Assembly: GCF_000935215.1 (NCBI RefSeq)
Contig: NZ_JXXD01000240.1
Coordinates: 1-64,000 of the forward strand
DNA length: 64,000 nt
Source: Stutzerimonas stutzeri
GTDB taxonomy: Bacteria; Pseudomonadota; Gammaproteobacteria; Pseudomonadales; Pseudomonadaceae
Reading direction: 5' to 3'
The number at the start of each line of letters is the position of its first letter. The first letter of the stretch is position 1. The notes under the pieces were generated by a model. That model was not told where the DNA came from. It was given only the letters and a program-made list of their open reading frames with translations, and did no database searches. The position numbers and the translations under genes were made by a program. Shown here one piece after another: positions 46,888 to 56,499 of the stretch.

Positions 46888-47312
46888 AATTCCGTCGCAA
46901 ACCCCGGGAGAACGTGGAGATTGGGCTGGCACCGCTGATCGACGTGGTGTTCATCCTGCTGTTGTTCTTCGTGGTCACCACGACCTTCACCCGTGAAACG
47001 CAGCTCAAGGTCGATCTTCCGGAAGCCGCCAGCGGTACGCCGCCGCAGGATGCCGAGGTCCGCCAGCTGGAAGTGCTGATCGACGTGGCCGGCAATTATT
47101 CGCTCAACGGCAAAGCGCTCTTGAAGAGCGACCTCAATTCGCTGATGGCGGCGTTGAGCAAGGAATCAGGGGGCGACAATCGGCTGCCGATGGTCATCAG
47201 CGCCGATGGCAAGACCCCGCATCAGGCGGTGATCACCGCGATGGATGCCGCCGGCAAGCTGGGCTTCGGCCAACTGCGCATCACCACGGTCGAGGCGCAG
47301 GCCTCTCCCTGA
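46884..47312 (+). CDS. exbD: ExbD/TolR-family protein
   Basis: This 142-residue protein has a basic N-terminus, one membrane helix with the essential aspartate ([21 protein letters not shown]), and a periplasmic ExbD/TolR fold ([38 protein letters not shown]). It works with the preceding ExbB as a proton-conducting complex. The GTG start overlaps the exbB stop, and its own stop overlaps the lpxK start (TGATG). This links the energy module to a lipid A gene. Confidence 0.92.
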   Translation: MKFRRKPRENVEIGLAPLIDVVFILLLFFVVTTTFTRETQLKVDLPEAASGTPPQDAEVRQLEVLIDVAGNYSLNGKALLKSDLNSLMAALSKESGGDNRLPMVISADGKTPHQAVITAMDAAGKLGFGQLRITTVEAQASP

Positions 47313-48316
47313 TGTCATTCGCCGATCGCCTGCAACGCGCCTGGTATCAGGGGCATCCGGCCCTATGTGTGCTGGCTCCGCTGGAGCTACTCTATCGGCG
47401 CGTGGTCGAGGCAAAGCGACGGCGTTTTCTCAAAGGTGAAAGCGCTGCCTATCGCGCACCAGTGCCGGTCATCGTGGTGGGTAACATCACCGTAGGTGGA
47501 ACAGGCAAGACTCCACTGATTCTCTGGCTGATCGAACATTGCCGTAGCCGCGGGCTGCGCGTCGGCGTCGTCAGCCGTGGCTACGGTGCCAAGCCGTCGG
47601 CGCTGCCCTGGCGCGTTCAACCCGAACACTCGGCGGAGCAATCAGGCGACGAGCCGCTGTTGATCGTGCAGCGTACCGGCGTACCGCTGATGATAGATCC
47701 CGACCGATCACGCGCGGTACGGTGCCTGCTGGAGACCGAATCGCTTGACCTGATCCTTTCCGACGATGGCCTGCAGCACTATCGGCTGGCCAGGGACCTC
47801 GAACTCGTACTGATCGACGCGGCACGCGGGCTGGGCAACAGGCGCTGCCTGCCGGCTGGCCCCTTGCGCGAACCGGCCGAACGCCTGAATAGCGTGGATG
47901 CTGTGCTGGTCAACGGCACCGATTCGGATACCGCCGACGGCTATGCGTTCAGCCTCAAGCCGGTCGCGCTGGTCGAACTGTGCTCCGGCGAGCGCTGGCC
48001 ACTCGATCACTTTCCCGCCGGCCAGCTGCTGCACGCGGTGGCTGGCATCGGCAACCCGCAGCGTTTCTTCACCACGCTCGAAACGCTACACTGGCGTCCG
48101 ATTCCGCACCCCTTCGCCGATCACGCCGCCTACAGCCAGGAGCAGCTGGAGTTCAGCCCAGCCCTGCCGTTGGTGATGACCGAGAAGGATGCGGTGAAAT
48201 GCCGGGCATTCGCACCGCCGGGTTGGTCATATCTTCAGGTGCACGCCGTACCTTCTGCGGCTTTCGTCACCTGGTTCGACGGCCAGTTGGCGCGATTGCT
48301 GCCCGATCACTCTTAA
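47312..48316 (+). CDS. lpxK: Tetraacyldisaccharide 4'-kinase
   Basis: This 334-residue inner-membrane-associated kinase phosphorylates the lipid A precursor disaccharide. The P-loop is [18 protein letters not shown], followed by [38 protein letters not shown] and [12 protein letters not shown]. The start shares one base with the exbD stop. The position between exbD and the Trm112-like gene and kdsB follows the P. aeruginosa order and gathers envelope synthesis genes together. Confidence 0.96.
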   Translation: MSFADRLQRAWYQGHPALCVLAPLELLYRRVVEAKRRRFLKGESAAYRAPVPVIVVGNITVGGTGKTPLILWLIEHCRSRGLRVGVVSRGYGAKPSALPWRVQPEHSAEQSGDEPLLIVQRTGVPLMIDPDRSRAVRCLLETESLDLILSDDGLQHYRLARDLELVLIDAARGLGNRRCLPAGPLREPAERLNSVDAVLVNGTDSDTADGYAFSLKPVALVELCSGERWPLDHFPAGQLLHAVAGIGNPQRFFTTLETLHWRPIPHPFADHAAYSQEQLEFSPALPLVMTEKDAVKCRAFAPPGWSYLQVHAVPSAAFVTWFDGQLARLLPDHS

Positions 48317-48361
48317 GCCGCTCGCACTGCCATCGCAGTCGAACGCTTCCAAGGACTGCGC

Positions 48362-48547
48362 ATGGATACCAAACTGCTCGACATACTGGCCTGCCCACTA
48401 TGCAAGGGGCCGCTGAAGCTGACCGATGACAAGTCGGAACTGATCTGCAAGGCCGACGCCCTGGCGTTTCCCGTGCGCGATGGCATCCCGGTGATGCTCG
48501 AGAGCGAGGCCCGTACGCTGGACGTGGATGAGCGCCTCGACAAATGA
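48362..48547 (+). CDS. Trm112/YcaR-family small protein
   Basis: This 61-residue protein begins [20 protein letters not shown] and ends with [17 protein letters not shown]. That is the bacterial Trm112-like (UPF0434/YcaR) fold with its CPxC motif. Eukaryotic Trm112 activates methyltransferases; the bacterial role is not settled. AAGGA lies 11-15 bases before the ATG, and it is coupled to kdsB by an ATGA overlap. lpxK-ycaR-kdsB is a conserved trio in gammaproteobacteria. Confidence 0.93.
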   Translation: MDTKLLDILACPLCKGPLKLTDDKSELICKADALAFPVRDGIPVMLESEARTLDVDERLDK

Positions 48548-49308
48548 GCACTGCCTACACTGTCGTGATTCCCGCCCGCTATGCCTCGACCCGCCTGCCT
48601 GGCAAGCCGTTGCAGGACATTGCCGGCAAGCCGATGATCCAGCACGTGTGGGAGCAGGCAAGCAAGAGCACGGCTCAGCGCGCGGTCATCGCCACCGACG
48701 ACTCACGCATCGTCGATGCCTGCTCGGCATTCGGTGCGCAGGTTGTTTTGACCCGCCCCGACCACAACTCCGGCACCGACCGGCTGGCTGAGGTGTGCGA
48801 GCAGCTTGGTCTGCCGAGTGACGCCATCGTGGTCAACGTGCAGGGCGACGAGCCGCTGATTCCCCCGGCAGTCATTGATCAGGTTGCCGCCAATCTGGCT
48901 GCGCACCCCGAGGCGGCCATCGCCACGCTCGCCGAACCATTGAGCGATGTGCAGGCGCTGTTCAATCCAAACGTGGTAAAGGTGCTCTCGGACACCAATG
49001 GCCTGGCGCTGACCTTCAGCCGGGCGCCGCTGCCCTGGGCAAGAGATGCGTTTGCCGCCGATCGCAGCGTACTGCCTGTTGGCGTGCCGTACCGCCGGCA
49101 TATTGGTATCTACGCCTATCGCGCCGGTTTCCTCGCTGATTTCGTTTCCTGGGGTCCTTGCTGGCTGGAGGACACCGAGTGTCTGGAGCAGTTGCGCGCG
49201 CTCTGGCACGGCCAGCGTATTCATGTTGCAGACGCGGTACAGGCACCGCCTGCGGGGGTGGATACCGCGGAAGACCTGGAGCGGGTCCGTCGTCTGCTGG
49301 GCGGCTGA
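48544..49308 (+). CDS. kdsB: 3-deoxy-manno-octulosonate cytidylyltransferase
   Basis: This 254-residue enzyme makes CMP-Kdo for the lipopolysaccharide core. [20 protein letters not shown] is the nucleotide-binding start. [18 protein letters not shown] and [17 protein letters not shown] are the family signatures. The ATG overlaps the Trm112-like stop by four bases. It is cytosolic and acts in the same pathway as lpxK upstream. Confidence 0.97.
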   Translation: MSTAYTVVIPARYASTRLPGKPLQDIAGKPMIQHVWEQASKSTAQRAVIATDDSRIVDACSAFGAQVVLTRPDHNSGTDRLAEVCEQLGLPSDAIVVNVQGDEPLIPPAVIDQVAANLAAHPEAAIATLAEPLSDVQALFNPNVVKVLSDTNGLALTFSRAPLPWARDAFAADRSVLPVGVPYRRHIGIYAYRAGFLADFVSWGPCWLEDTECLEQLRALWHGQRIHVADAVQAPPAGVDTAEDLERVRRLLGG

Positions 49309-49309
49309 G

Positions 49310-49774
49310 ATGAGAATCCTGTTCGTCTGCATGGGCAACATCTGCCGCTCGCCCACCGCCGAAGGCGTGTTTCGCCAGCGCGTCGAGCAGGCTGGGCTCG
49401 GCAGTCGGATCGAGATCGATTCTGCTGGGACCGGCGATTGGCATGTGGGCAAGGCTCCGGACTCGCGTGCTTGCGCCGCAGCCGGCAAACGCGGCTATCG
49501 GCTGACAGCGCTGCGCGCGCGCCAGGTGCAGCCGGAAGACTTCCTGCGTTTCGACCTTATTCTGGCGATGGATCACGACAACCTGGCTCGACTGGAGGCC
49601 TTGCGCCCCGAAGCGAGCAGGGCGGAGCTTGATCTGTTGCTACGCCGTTACGACCTGGCGCGTGGCGTGGTGCCAGACCCTTACTACGGCGAGACAGATG
49701 GCTTCGAGGAAGTACTGGATCTCCTCGAGGAGGCCTGTGATGCGCTGCTCGTGGAATTGAAGGGACGACTGTGA
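49310..49774 (+). CDS. Low-molecular-weight protein tyrosine phosphatase
   Basis: This 154-residue phosphatase begins MRILFVCMGNICRSPTAEG; the P-loop CMGNICRS is the C-x5-R-S active site with the nucleophile Cys8. The general acid lies in VPDPYYGETDGF. Relatives act on protein phosphotyrosine, often in exopolysaccharide control; no tyrosine kinase is visible nearby. The ATG at 49310 comes two bases after the kdsB stop. The GTG of murB overlaps its end. Confidence 0.93.
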   Translation: MRILFVCMGNICRSPTAEGVFRQRVEQAGLGSRIEIDSAGTGDWHVGKAPDSRACAAAGKRGYRLTALRARQVQPEDFLRFDLILAMDHDNLARLEALRPEASRAELDLLLRRYDLARGVVPDPYYGETDGFEEVLDLLEEACDALLVELKGRL

Positions 49775-50790
49775 GCCTGACCCTAGAATCAAACCGATCA
49801 CTCAAGGCATTCAACACGTTCGCTGTCGATCAGCGTGCGCGCTACTTCGCGGCCGCTCATAACGATGAGGATGTTCGTGACGCGCTCGCCCAGGCGCGTC
49901 GGCTCGACGTTCCGCTGCTGCCGATCGGAGGAGGCAGCAACTTGCTGCTGACTCGTGACGTGCCGGCGCTTGTCCTGCATATGGCCAGCCGTGGCAAACG
50001 CATCGTCGATGAGTCTGCCGAGCAGGTTCTGGTCGAGGCGGAGGCAGGCGAGCCCTGGCACCCATTCGTGCTCTGGACGCTGGAGCAAGGCTTGGCGGGC
50101 CTCGAGAATTTGAGCCTGATACCAGGTACCGTTGGTGCATCACCAATCCAGAACATCGGTGCCTACGGTGTCGAGATCAAGGACGTATTTGCAGGGCTCA
50201 CTGCACTGGATAGTGAAACTGGGATCATCCGTGAGTTCAGCGAGGACGACTGCGCATTCGGTTATCGCGACAGTCTGTTCAAACAGCAGCCAGGGCGTTT
50301 TCTGATTCTGCGAGTGCGTTTCGCGTTGCGTCGCCAGGCAGCGCTGCATCTTGAGTATGGGCCGATCCGCCAGCGTTTGGCGGAGCAGGGGATTACCGTA
50401 CCTTCCGCGCAGGATGTGAGCCGAGCTGTTTGTGCCATCCGCAGTGAAAAGCTGCCGGATCCACAGCAGCTGGGCAATGCCGGGAGTTTCTTCAAGAATC
50501 CGCTGGTGCCGGCTGCCGCTGCTCAGACGCTGCGCGATCGTTACCCCGAGCTGGTCGGTTATCCGCAAGCCGACGGTCAAGTGAAACTGGCGGCTGGCTG
50601 GCTGATCGAGAAGGCTGGCTGGAAGGGATTTCGTGACGGCGACGCAGGGGTTCATCGGCTGCAGGCGTTGGTGCTGGTCAATCATGGCCTGGCCACGGGG
50701 GTGCAGCTGCTGGACCTGGCGCGACGTATCCAGGTCGATGTGCTGGAGCGCTTCGGCGTCAGCCTTGAGATCGAGCCAAATGTGCTCTGA
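49771..50790 (+). CDS. murB: UDP-N-acetylenolpyruvoylglucosamine reductase
   Basis: This 339-residue FAD enzyme of peptidoglycan precursor synthesis belongs to the type I MurB group. It has LKAFNTFAVDQRARYF near the N-terminus, LPIGGGSNLLLT in the FAD domain, IPGTVGASPIQNIGAYGVEIKD, GYRDSLFK, and NAGSFFKNPLV with the catalytic serine. The start is GTG at 49771, overlapping the phosphatase stop. It is the last gene of the rightward run that begins near comEC. Confidence 0.96.
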   Translation: MSLTLESNRSLKAFNTFAVDQRARYFAAAHNDEDVRDALAQARRLDVPLLPIGGGSNLLLTRDVPALVLHMASRGKRIVDESAEQVLVEAEAGEPWHPFVLWTLEQGLAGLENLSLIPGTVGASPIQNIGAYGVEIKDVFAGLTALDSETGIIREFSEDDCAFGYRDSLFKQQPGRFLILRVRFALRRQAALHLEYGPIRQRLAEQGITVPSAQDVSRAVCAIRSEKLPDPQQLGNAGSFFKNPLVPAAAAQTLRDRYPELVGYPQADGQVKLAAGWLIEKAGWKGFRDGDAGVHRLQALVLVNHGLATGVQLLDLARRIQVDVLERFGVSLEIEPNVL

Positions 50791-51129
50791 CTACGACTCG
50801 TACGGTCAGTTTTGGCTGCTTTAAAGCCAGGCCGTGCGGTGTTGTAGATATCTGGTTCTGGTCGCTCGCGTCCTTCTTGAGTTGTACTGATCGCGCACTT
50901 CGGTTCGCCTAGCGCGGGCAACGAAGCAGAATCTGTGATGTGCATCGGATGTAAGCGAGCTCAATTTCGACCTGCAGCCGGTCCGGCTTCTCAAGCTCGC
51001 AGTGACGGCTTTTTCGGGGAGAGATGGGGCAGTGAGTAGCCTTGCTGACTGCGCCGCACCCCTTCTGCCATGAGCGTTCTCCCGATGAATAAGACGAAGG
51101 TGTAAACCTTATTCAGGACGGGACAGTGC
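50791..51129. other. murB-rne gap: no gene seen; one inverted repeat
   Basis: This stretch lacks a convincing coding frame. It contains a perfect inverted repeat TGAATAAG (51086-51093) / CTTATTCA (51108-51115) with a 14-base spacer, which itself holds an alternative small hairpin (AAGGT/ACCTT). No clear terminator for murB is visible before the shared one at 51130. A small RNA is possible but not shown. Confidence 0.4.
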
Positions 51130-51161
51130 AAAAAAAAAGGGATGCCGAAGCATCCCTTTTT
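51130..51161 (-). terminator. Rho-independent terminator of rne (bidirectional form)
   Basis: GGGATGC and GCATCCC form a seven-base stem with a four-base loop. It is flanked by a run of eight A and a run of six T, so it can work on both strands. It lies 14 bases after the rne stop. Confidence 0.93.
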
Positions 51162-51174
51162 TGGCCAGCGGTGT

Positions 51175-54100
51175 TTAGCCTTGCGGCTTCTCACGGTTAT
51201 CTGGCTGGTCACCTTCTGCAGCTTGTTCCGACTCCTGGGGTGATGGCTGAACCACTTCCTCAGTTGTCGGTGCTTCTGGCTTCTGCTCGTCTACTTCAGC
51301 GGTCGACACCTGTGCTTGTTCGGCGGACTCGTCAGCCTCGGCGAGCGGCTGCTCGTGGAGGGTGGTGACTGGCTCGGCGAACTGCTCAGGCTGGGCGTCG
51401 GCAGGCACCGGCTCCGCAACTTGTTCAACTTGCGCTTCGACGACTGGCTCGCTGGCGACGATCTCCGGGCTGGCCAGAGGTTGCTCCGCTGCGGCCTTGG
51501 CGTCGGCTTCTGCCGCTTCCTTGACCAGACGCTCGGCTTCACGCTGACGGCGACGGACCTCGCGCGGATCATTAGGCGCGCGTCCGCTAGGCGTCAGTAC
51601 TGGCGCCAGGGTCGGTGCGACTTCGACTTTCTCGACCACCGGCTCCGGGGCAGGCTGTGGGGTGTCGTTGGCTTGGACGACCTGTGGTGCTTCGCTCGGC
51701 GCAACTTCGGCAGCGTGTGTCGATGTCTCGTCTGCAGCTTCGATAGCTATCGACTGCTCGGCCACAGTGCGCTGCTCGTCCGTACTTTCCACGCTTGGCG
51801 CATGCTCGACAATCGTCGCTACACCATCGGTGCTGGTTTGAATCACGGCGTCATCAGCGAGCTTGGCCTGTGGAGCCGCTTCGGTGTCGGCGGTGTTCGC
51901 GGCCAAGGCGGCGGCTGTTGCTGCTATGGCGATTTCCTCGGTTTTCACCGGGGCGTTGCTCTCGTCGACCTCGTCGATTTCGTTACCGTTGGCGTCACGC
52001 TGACGCTCACGGCGATTGCTGCGACGACGCTGGCCGCGGGAGCGGCGGCGTGGGCGGTCGCCGTCGTTGCCTTCGCTGCCCTCGTTGGAGTCCTGGGTGT
52101 CCTCGGCTTCGTTCGCATCCTCGGTTTGCTGCAGCAGCTCATCGGCGGCTACCGGGGCTTGCCGTTCGGCGCGCGGCTTGCGCTCTTCGCGCGGGGCGCG
52201 TGGTTGCCGCTCGGCCTGCTCTTCTTCTGCTGCTACAGCGATCGGAGCTTCGTCGATTGGTGCTCGCAGTTCGCGCTTGCGCTCCTCGCGGGGCTTGCGG
52301 TCCTCGCGTGGGGCTCGCTCGCGGCGCGGCTGGCTTTCGGCAACTTCGGCCTGTTCACGGGGTTTGCGTTCCTCGCGTGGTGGGCGCGGCTGGCGCTCTT
52401 CGCGGGGCTGACGCTCCTCGCGAGCTTGGCGCTCCTCACGGGGCTGACGTTCTTCGCGCGGCTTGCGCTCCTCATCACGGCCACCGCGCGAATCGCGGCG
52501 ACGGTTCTGCTGGCGTCCGCTGCGGCGCTCGTCATTGCGCTGTGGGCGCGGCGAGGCGGGCTTCTTCTCGACTTCGGCTGTGGCTTGCGGTTCTTTCGTC
52601 TCGCCTGCGAACAGTCCGACCAAGGATTTGATCAGGCCCTTGAACAGACTTGGTTCCTGCACCGGCGCGGCAACGGGTGCTTCGGCTGGCGCTGCGGCGG
52701 CTGCCGCCGGTGCGGTGCGCTGCGGTGCGGTCTTGACCGCCGCTTCCTGGCGAACCAGGGTGCGTGTGGAGCTGACCGGCTGAGCTTCTTCGGCCTCGGT
52801 CGGGCTCATTTCGTAGCTGGCTTGGCCTGCCATGATTTCTGGGCTGTCGTCACGCAGTCGCTGAACTTCGAAGTGCGGCGTTTCCAGGTGATCGTCCGGC
52901 AGGATGAAGATGCGCGCACGGGTGCGCAGCTCGATCTTGGTGATCGCGTTGCGTTTCTCGTTGAGCAGGAATGCTGCAACCTGGAACGGCACGCGGGCGC
53001 GAACCTCGGCGGTGCGGTCCTTGAGGGCTTCTTCTTCGATCAGGCGCAGAATCGCCAGCGACAGCGATTCGACGTCACGAATGATGCCTTGGCCGTTGCA
53101 GCGTGGGCAGACGATGCCGCTGGTCTCGCCCAGAGAGGGGCGCAGACGCTGGCGGGACATTTCCAGCAAACCGAAGCGCGAGATGCGGCCGACCTGGATA
53201 CGTACACGGTCGGCTTCCAGTGCTTCGCGCATCTTCTCCTCGACTGCGCGCTGGTTCTTGGCCGGGGTCATGTCGATGAAGTCGATGACGATTAGTCCGC
53301 CGATGTCGCGCAAACGCAGCTGGCGGGCGATTTCCTCGGCTGCCTCCAGATTGGTCTGCAGGGCGGTTTCTTCGATGTCGCCACCCTTGGTGGCGCGAGC
53401 CGAGTTGATGTCGATGGATACCAGTGCTTCGGTCGGATCGATGACGATGGAGCCGCCGGAAGGCAGTTTTACTTCACGCTGGAAGGCCGTCTCGATCTGG
53501 CTTTCGATCTGGAAGCGGTTGAACAGCGGTACGGAATCTTCGTACAGCTTGATCTTGCTGGCGTACTGCGGCATCACCTGCTGGATGAAGCTCAATGCCT
53601 CGTCCTGTGCTTCGACACTGTCGATCAGCACTTCGCCGATGTCCTGGCGCAGGTAGTCGCGGATGGCGCGGATGATGACGTTGGATTCCTGATAGATCAG
53701 GAATGGCGCGGGGCGATCCTGGGACGCATCCTTGACTGCGGTCCAGAGCTGCAACAGATAGTCGAGGTCGCACTGCAGCTCTTCGCTGGAGCGGCCCAGG
53801 CCGGCAGTGCGGACGATCAGACCCATGTCAGCGGGGATATCGAGACCATTCAGGGCTTCACGCAGTTCATTGCGTTCTTCACCTTCGATGCGTCGCGAAA
53901 TGCCACCAGCACGCGGATTGTTCGGCATCAGGACCAGATAACGGCCGGCTAGACTGATGAAGGTGGTCAGTGCAGCGCCTTTGTTACCGCGCTCTTCTTT
54001 TTCGACCTGAACGATGACTTCCTGGCCTTCGCGCAGGACGTCCTTGATGTTCACGCGGCCTTCAGGCGACTTGCTGAAGTATTCGCGAGAAATTTCCTTG

Positions 54101-54309
54101 AGGGGGAGGAAGCCATGGCGCTCGGCGCCGAAGTCGACGAAAGCAGCTTCGAGACTAGGCTCGACGCGGGTGATCTTGCCCTTGTAGATGTTGGCTTTTT
54201 TCTGCTCGCGGGCACCTGATTCGATGTCCAGATCGAACAGACGTTGGCCGTCGACCAGTGCGACACGCAACTCTTCGGGCTGAGTTGCGTTAATTAGCAT
54301 TCTTTTCAT
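51175..54309 (-). CDS. rne: Ribonuclease E
   Basis: This 1044-residue endonuclease organises the RNA degradosome. The N-terminal half has the S1 domain (about residues 35-120), the RNase H-like and 5'-sensor parts, the DNase I-like catalytic core ([14 protein letters not shown], with magnesium aspartates in [39 protein letters not shown]), and the zinc link CPRCNGQG. The C-terminal half is disordered. It has an arginine-rich zone (residues about 605-715) with seven REER units and a late conserved [18 protein letters not shown] motif. Such motifs are reported to bind RNA and PNPase in P. aeruginosa. The ATG at 54309 gives [10 protein letters not shown] as in E. coli; its Shine-Dalgarno is weak. 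Confidence 0.96.
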   Translation of the reverse strand: MKRMLINATQPEELRVALVDGQRLFDLDIESGAREQKKANIYKGKITRVEPSLEAAFVDFGAERHGFLPLKEISREYFSKSPEGRVNIKDVLREGQEVIVQVEKEERGNKGAALTTFISLAGRYLVLMPNNPRAGGISRRIEGEERNELREALNGLDIPADMGLIVRTAGLGRSSEELQCDLDYLLQLWTAVKDASQDRPAPFLIYQESNVIIRAIRDYLRQDIGEVLIDSVEAQDEALSFIQQVMPQYASKIKLYEDSVPLFNRFQIESQIETAFQREVKLPSGGSIVIDPTEALVSIDINSARATKGGDIEETALQTNLEAAEEIARQLRLRDIGGLIVIDFIDMTPAKNQRAVEEKMREALEADRVRIQVGRISRFGLLEMSRQRLRPSLGETSGIVCPRCNGQGIIRDVESLSLAILRLIEEEALKDRTAEVRARVPFQVAAFLLNEKRNAITKIELRTRARIFILPDDHLETPHFEVQRLRDDSPEIMAGQASYEMSPTEAEEAQPVSSTRTLVRQEAAVKTAPQRTAPAAAAAAPAEAPVAAPVQEPSLFKGLIKSLVGLFAGETKEPQATAEVEKKPASPRPQRNDERRSGRQQNRRRDSRGGRDEERKPREERQPREERQAREERQPREERQPRPPREERKPREQAEVAESQPRRERAPREDRKPREERKRELRAPIDEAPIAVAAEEEQAERQPRAPREERKPRAERQAPVAADELLQQTEDANEAEDTQDSNEGSEGNDGDRPRRRSRGQRRRSNRRERQRDANGNEIDEVDESNAPVKTEEIAIAATAAALAANTADTEAAPQAKLADDAVIQTSTDGVATIVEHAPSVESTDEQRTVAEQSIAIEAADETSTHAAEVAPSEAPQVVQANDTPQPAPEPVVEKVEVAPTLAPVLTPSGRAPNDPREVRRRQREAERLVKEAAEADAKAAAEQPLASPEIVASEPVVEAQVEQVAEPVPADAQPEQFAEPVTTLHEQPLAEADESAEQAQVSTAEVDEQKPEAPTTEEVVQPSPQESEQAAEGDQPDNREKPQG

Positions 54310-54804
54310 GTAGTACCGTCGGTTTCCGTGGCATCCGGAAACGGCGTTCGGCACACACGACTCTCGCGGTCGGTGTCAGGTGAGTCAGGAATGGTTGTAA
54401 AGCACTCCAGTGTCCAGCGATGTGCGGCCAAATGGGCCGGCGTCGCGACGACGTCTCCTGCTTGCTGTCGGAACAGAAGCAATGGTTCGGGAGGAGGAAT
54501 CAGGCATCGGTAGCGGACGGAATGAAGCGTCTGTGAAAGCCTTTGCTACGCAATCCGATGCTGTGCATCTCCACCCAACACGCATACTTTGAAAATCGGG
54601 TGCCGCTCGCAGAATCCGGGGAGCGGGTTGTCGATTATCGCGATTCCCATAGGGGGCACGCATCATGTCTTCAAGGCTTGTTTCGCAACTTCTCCGCTAC
54701 TTGAGGGAAGCTCCGTCGGACGGCCTCACGTCCTAGAACATTTTTTTGCCGGTCTGGGTTGGCGGTATCGCTGGCATCCCTGGACCTGACCGCTTTTGGC
54801 GGCG
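54310..54804 (-). promoter_or_regulatory. Long 5' leader of rne mRNA
   Basis: From the promoter at 54811-54839 transcription would start near 54804, about 495 bases before the rne ATG. No convincing gene lies in this stretch. A long structured leader is known in E. coli, where RNase E cleaves its own message to limit its level. I infer the same kind of feedback here, but have not identified the specific hairpins. Confidence 0.6.
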
Positions 54805-54810
54805 TTCGCG

Positions 54811-54839
54811 ACTATAACAGCAATGTTTAAGTGCTTCAA
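54811..54839 (-). promoter_or_regulatory. Sigma-70 promoter of rne
   Basis: Read on the minus strand, TTGAAG (54834-54839) and TATAGT (54811-54816) are separated by exactly 17 bases. Its -35 end lies within the upstream region of the divergent rluC promoter. Confidence 0.75.
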
Positions 54840-54854
54840 TTCCATGAAAATTGA

Positions 54855-54866
54855 TATGATGCCGCG
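54855..54866 (+). promoter_or_regulatory. rluC -10 element directly before the start codon
   Basis: TATGAT at 54855-54860 ends six bases before the rluC ATG at 54867, and no Shine-Dalgarno run lies in between. Normal spacing would put the first transcribed base at or next to the A of the ATG, so a leaderless mRNA is predicted. The -35 region is poor. Confidence 0.5.
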
Positions 54867-55820
54867 ATGACCAATACCCCCTCCCAGACCTCCGGTGTGC
54901 AAATACTCGAGGTCGCGCCGGAACTTGCCGGCCAGCGCATTGATAACTTTCTCCGCAACCAGCTCAAAGGCGTGCCCAAGACGTTGATCTACCGCATCTT
55001 GCGCAAGGGCGAGGTGCGTGTGAACAAAGGGCGCATCAAGCCTGAGTACAAGTTGCAAGCCGGTGATCTGGTGCGCGTGCCGCCGCTGCGCCTAGCCGAG
55101 CGCGACGAGCCTGAGCCGCTTGCTCAAGGACTGTTGGAAAGGCTGGAAAAGGCCATCGTGCACGAGGACAAGGCGCTCATCGTACTGAATAAACCGGCCG
55201 GCATAGCTGTGCATGGTGGTAGCGGGCTCAGCTACGGGGTGATCGAGGCTTTGCGGCAGCTGCGCCCTGACGCCAAGGAGCTTGAATTGGTGCATCGACT
55301 GGATCGCGATACCTCCGGTCTGCTGATGGTCGCCAAGAAGCGCAGCATGTTGCGCCACCTGCATCAGGCGTTGCGCGGTGACGGTGTAGACAAGCGTTAT
55401 ATGGCTCTGGTGCGTGGCCGCTGGGAAACCTCGAAGAAGCAGGTCAATGCGCCGTTGCTGAAGAACACGCTGCGCTCTGGTGAGCGAATGGTCGAGGTGA
55501 CCGAGGATGGCAAGGAAGCGCTGACATTGTTTCGCGTGCTTCGTCGCTTTGGTGACTTCGCAACACTAGTGGAGGCCAAGCCAGTTACCGGTCGCACGCA
55601 CCAGATTCGTGTGCACGCGCGCCATGCCGGGCACAGCATCGCCGGCGACAGCAAGTACGGTGATGAGGAGTTCACTCGCGAGATTCGCGAGCTAGGCGGC
55701 AAGCGATTGTTCCTGCATGCATACGCGCTGAAGGTTCCGCTGCCTGATGGCGGTGAGTTATCCCTGGAGGCGCCCGTCGACGAAATGTGGGCGCGAACGC
55801 TGGAGCGTCTCGGTGAGTGA
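54867..55820 (+). CDS. rluC: 23S rRNA pseudouridine synthase RluC
   Basis: This 317-residue enzyme modifies 23S rRNA (positions 955, 2504 and 2580 in E. coli). The S4 domain comes first ([42 protein letters not shown]). The catalytic domain follows with [19 protein letters not shown] (catalytic Asp) and [28 protein letters not shown]. The start matches the E. coli RluC N-terminus. It lacks an evident ribosome site and sits next to a -10 element. It is divergent from rne, as in E. coli. Confidence 0.95.
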   Translation: MTNTPSQTSGVQILEVAPELAGQRIDNFLRNQLKGVPKTLIYRILRKGEVRVNKGRIKPEYKLQAGDLVRVPPLRLAERDEPEPLAQGLLERLEKAIVHEDKALIVLNKPAGIAVHGGSGLSYGVIEALRQLRPDAKELELVHRLDRDTSGLLMVAKKRSMLRHLHQALRGDGVDKRYMALVRGRWETSKKQVNAPLLKNTLRSGERMVEVTEDGKEALTLFRVLRRFGDFATLVEAKPVTGRTHQIRVHARHAGHSIAGDSKYGDEEFTREIRELGGKRLFLHAYALKVPLPDGGELSLEAPVDEMWARTLERLGE

Positions 55821-56499
55821 GTACCGGGTTCTGATATTTGATTGGGATGGCACGCTGGTCGACTCGATCGGGCGTATTGTCGAGTCGATACATGTTGCGG
55901 CGCAAAATTGTGGTTTGCCGGAGGTCGATGATGCCTCGGTCAAAGGCATCATCGGGTTGGCCTTGCCGGAAGCGATTGGCGTGTTGTATCCGGATCAGGC
56001 GGATGTCGCGCTGATCGAGGATTTTCGTCACTGCTATAGCGAGTATTATCTGTCCCTGGAGACCCAGCCTTCAGCTCTTTATCCGGGAGTCGCCAAGGCG
56101 CTATCCGAGTTCCGTGACGCCGGGTATATGCTCGCTGTCGCGACTGGAAAGGGGCGTCGCGGCCTTGATCGCGTTTTGGCTGGGCAGGGGTGGGAGGACT
56201 TCTTCGATATCACCCGTTGTTCGGACGAGACGGCAAGCAAGCCCGATCCGCTGATGATTCACCAGATTCTTTCTCACTGCGGTGCTCGTCCGGAGCAGGC
56301 GCTGATGGTCGGTGATTCGGTGTTTGACCTGCAGATGGCTCATCGCGCGGGTGTGGATGGCGTAGCTGTCGCTTATGGCGCACAACCACTGCACATCCTG
56401 CAGCAGTGCAAGCCGCGCACTGTGATCAATCATTTTTCGGAGCTTGGTGATTGGCTGCGCTCCTTGGCGGTTTCTGAGGTGAATGCAAATGTCGGATGA
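55813..56499 (+). CDS. HAD-superfamily hydrolase, phosphoglycolate phosphatase-like
   Basis: This 228-residue protein is of HAD subfamily IA. Motif I is [12 protein letters not shown] with the nucleophile Asp and acid Asp. The helical cap follows, then [11 protein letters not shown] (motif II Thr), a Lys in ASKPDP (motif III), and [25 protein letters not shown] (motif IV). The substrate is unknown; phosphoglycolate-like small phosphates are typical. The GTG at 55813 overlaps rluC by eight bases and has GGAG upstream. Confidence 0.88.
   Translation: MSEYRVLIFDWDGTLVDSIGRIVESIHVAAQNCGLPEVDDASVKGIIGLALPEAIGVLYPDQADVALIEDFRHCYSEYYLSLETQPSALYPGVAKALSEFRDAGYMLAVATGKGRRGLDRVLAGQGWEDFFDITRCSDETASKPDPLMIHQILSHCGARPEQALMVGDSVFDLQMAHRAGVDGVAVAYGAQPLHILQQCKPRTVINHFSELGDWLRSLAVSEVNANVG

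Noticed and set aside
46255-47312. Assignment of the exbB/exbD pair as tolQ/tolR
   Set aside because: No tolA, tolB or pal gene is adjacent and the linkage is with lpxK, which matches the ExbB/ExbD-type pair in P. aeruginosa.
51316-53295. 659-codon open frame antisense to rne
   Set aside because: Its composition (Leu, Gly, Arg, Phe runs) mirrors the Arg/Glu repeats of RNase E on the other strand. It looks membrane-like only because of that.
54385-54666. 93-codon frame within the rne leader as a regulatory leader peptide
   Set aside because: No ribosome site of quality, Arg/Ser/Pro-rich low-complexity translation, and no known parallel. The leader is better explained as non-coding.
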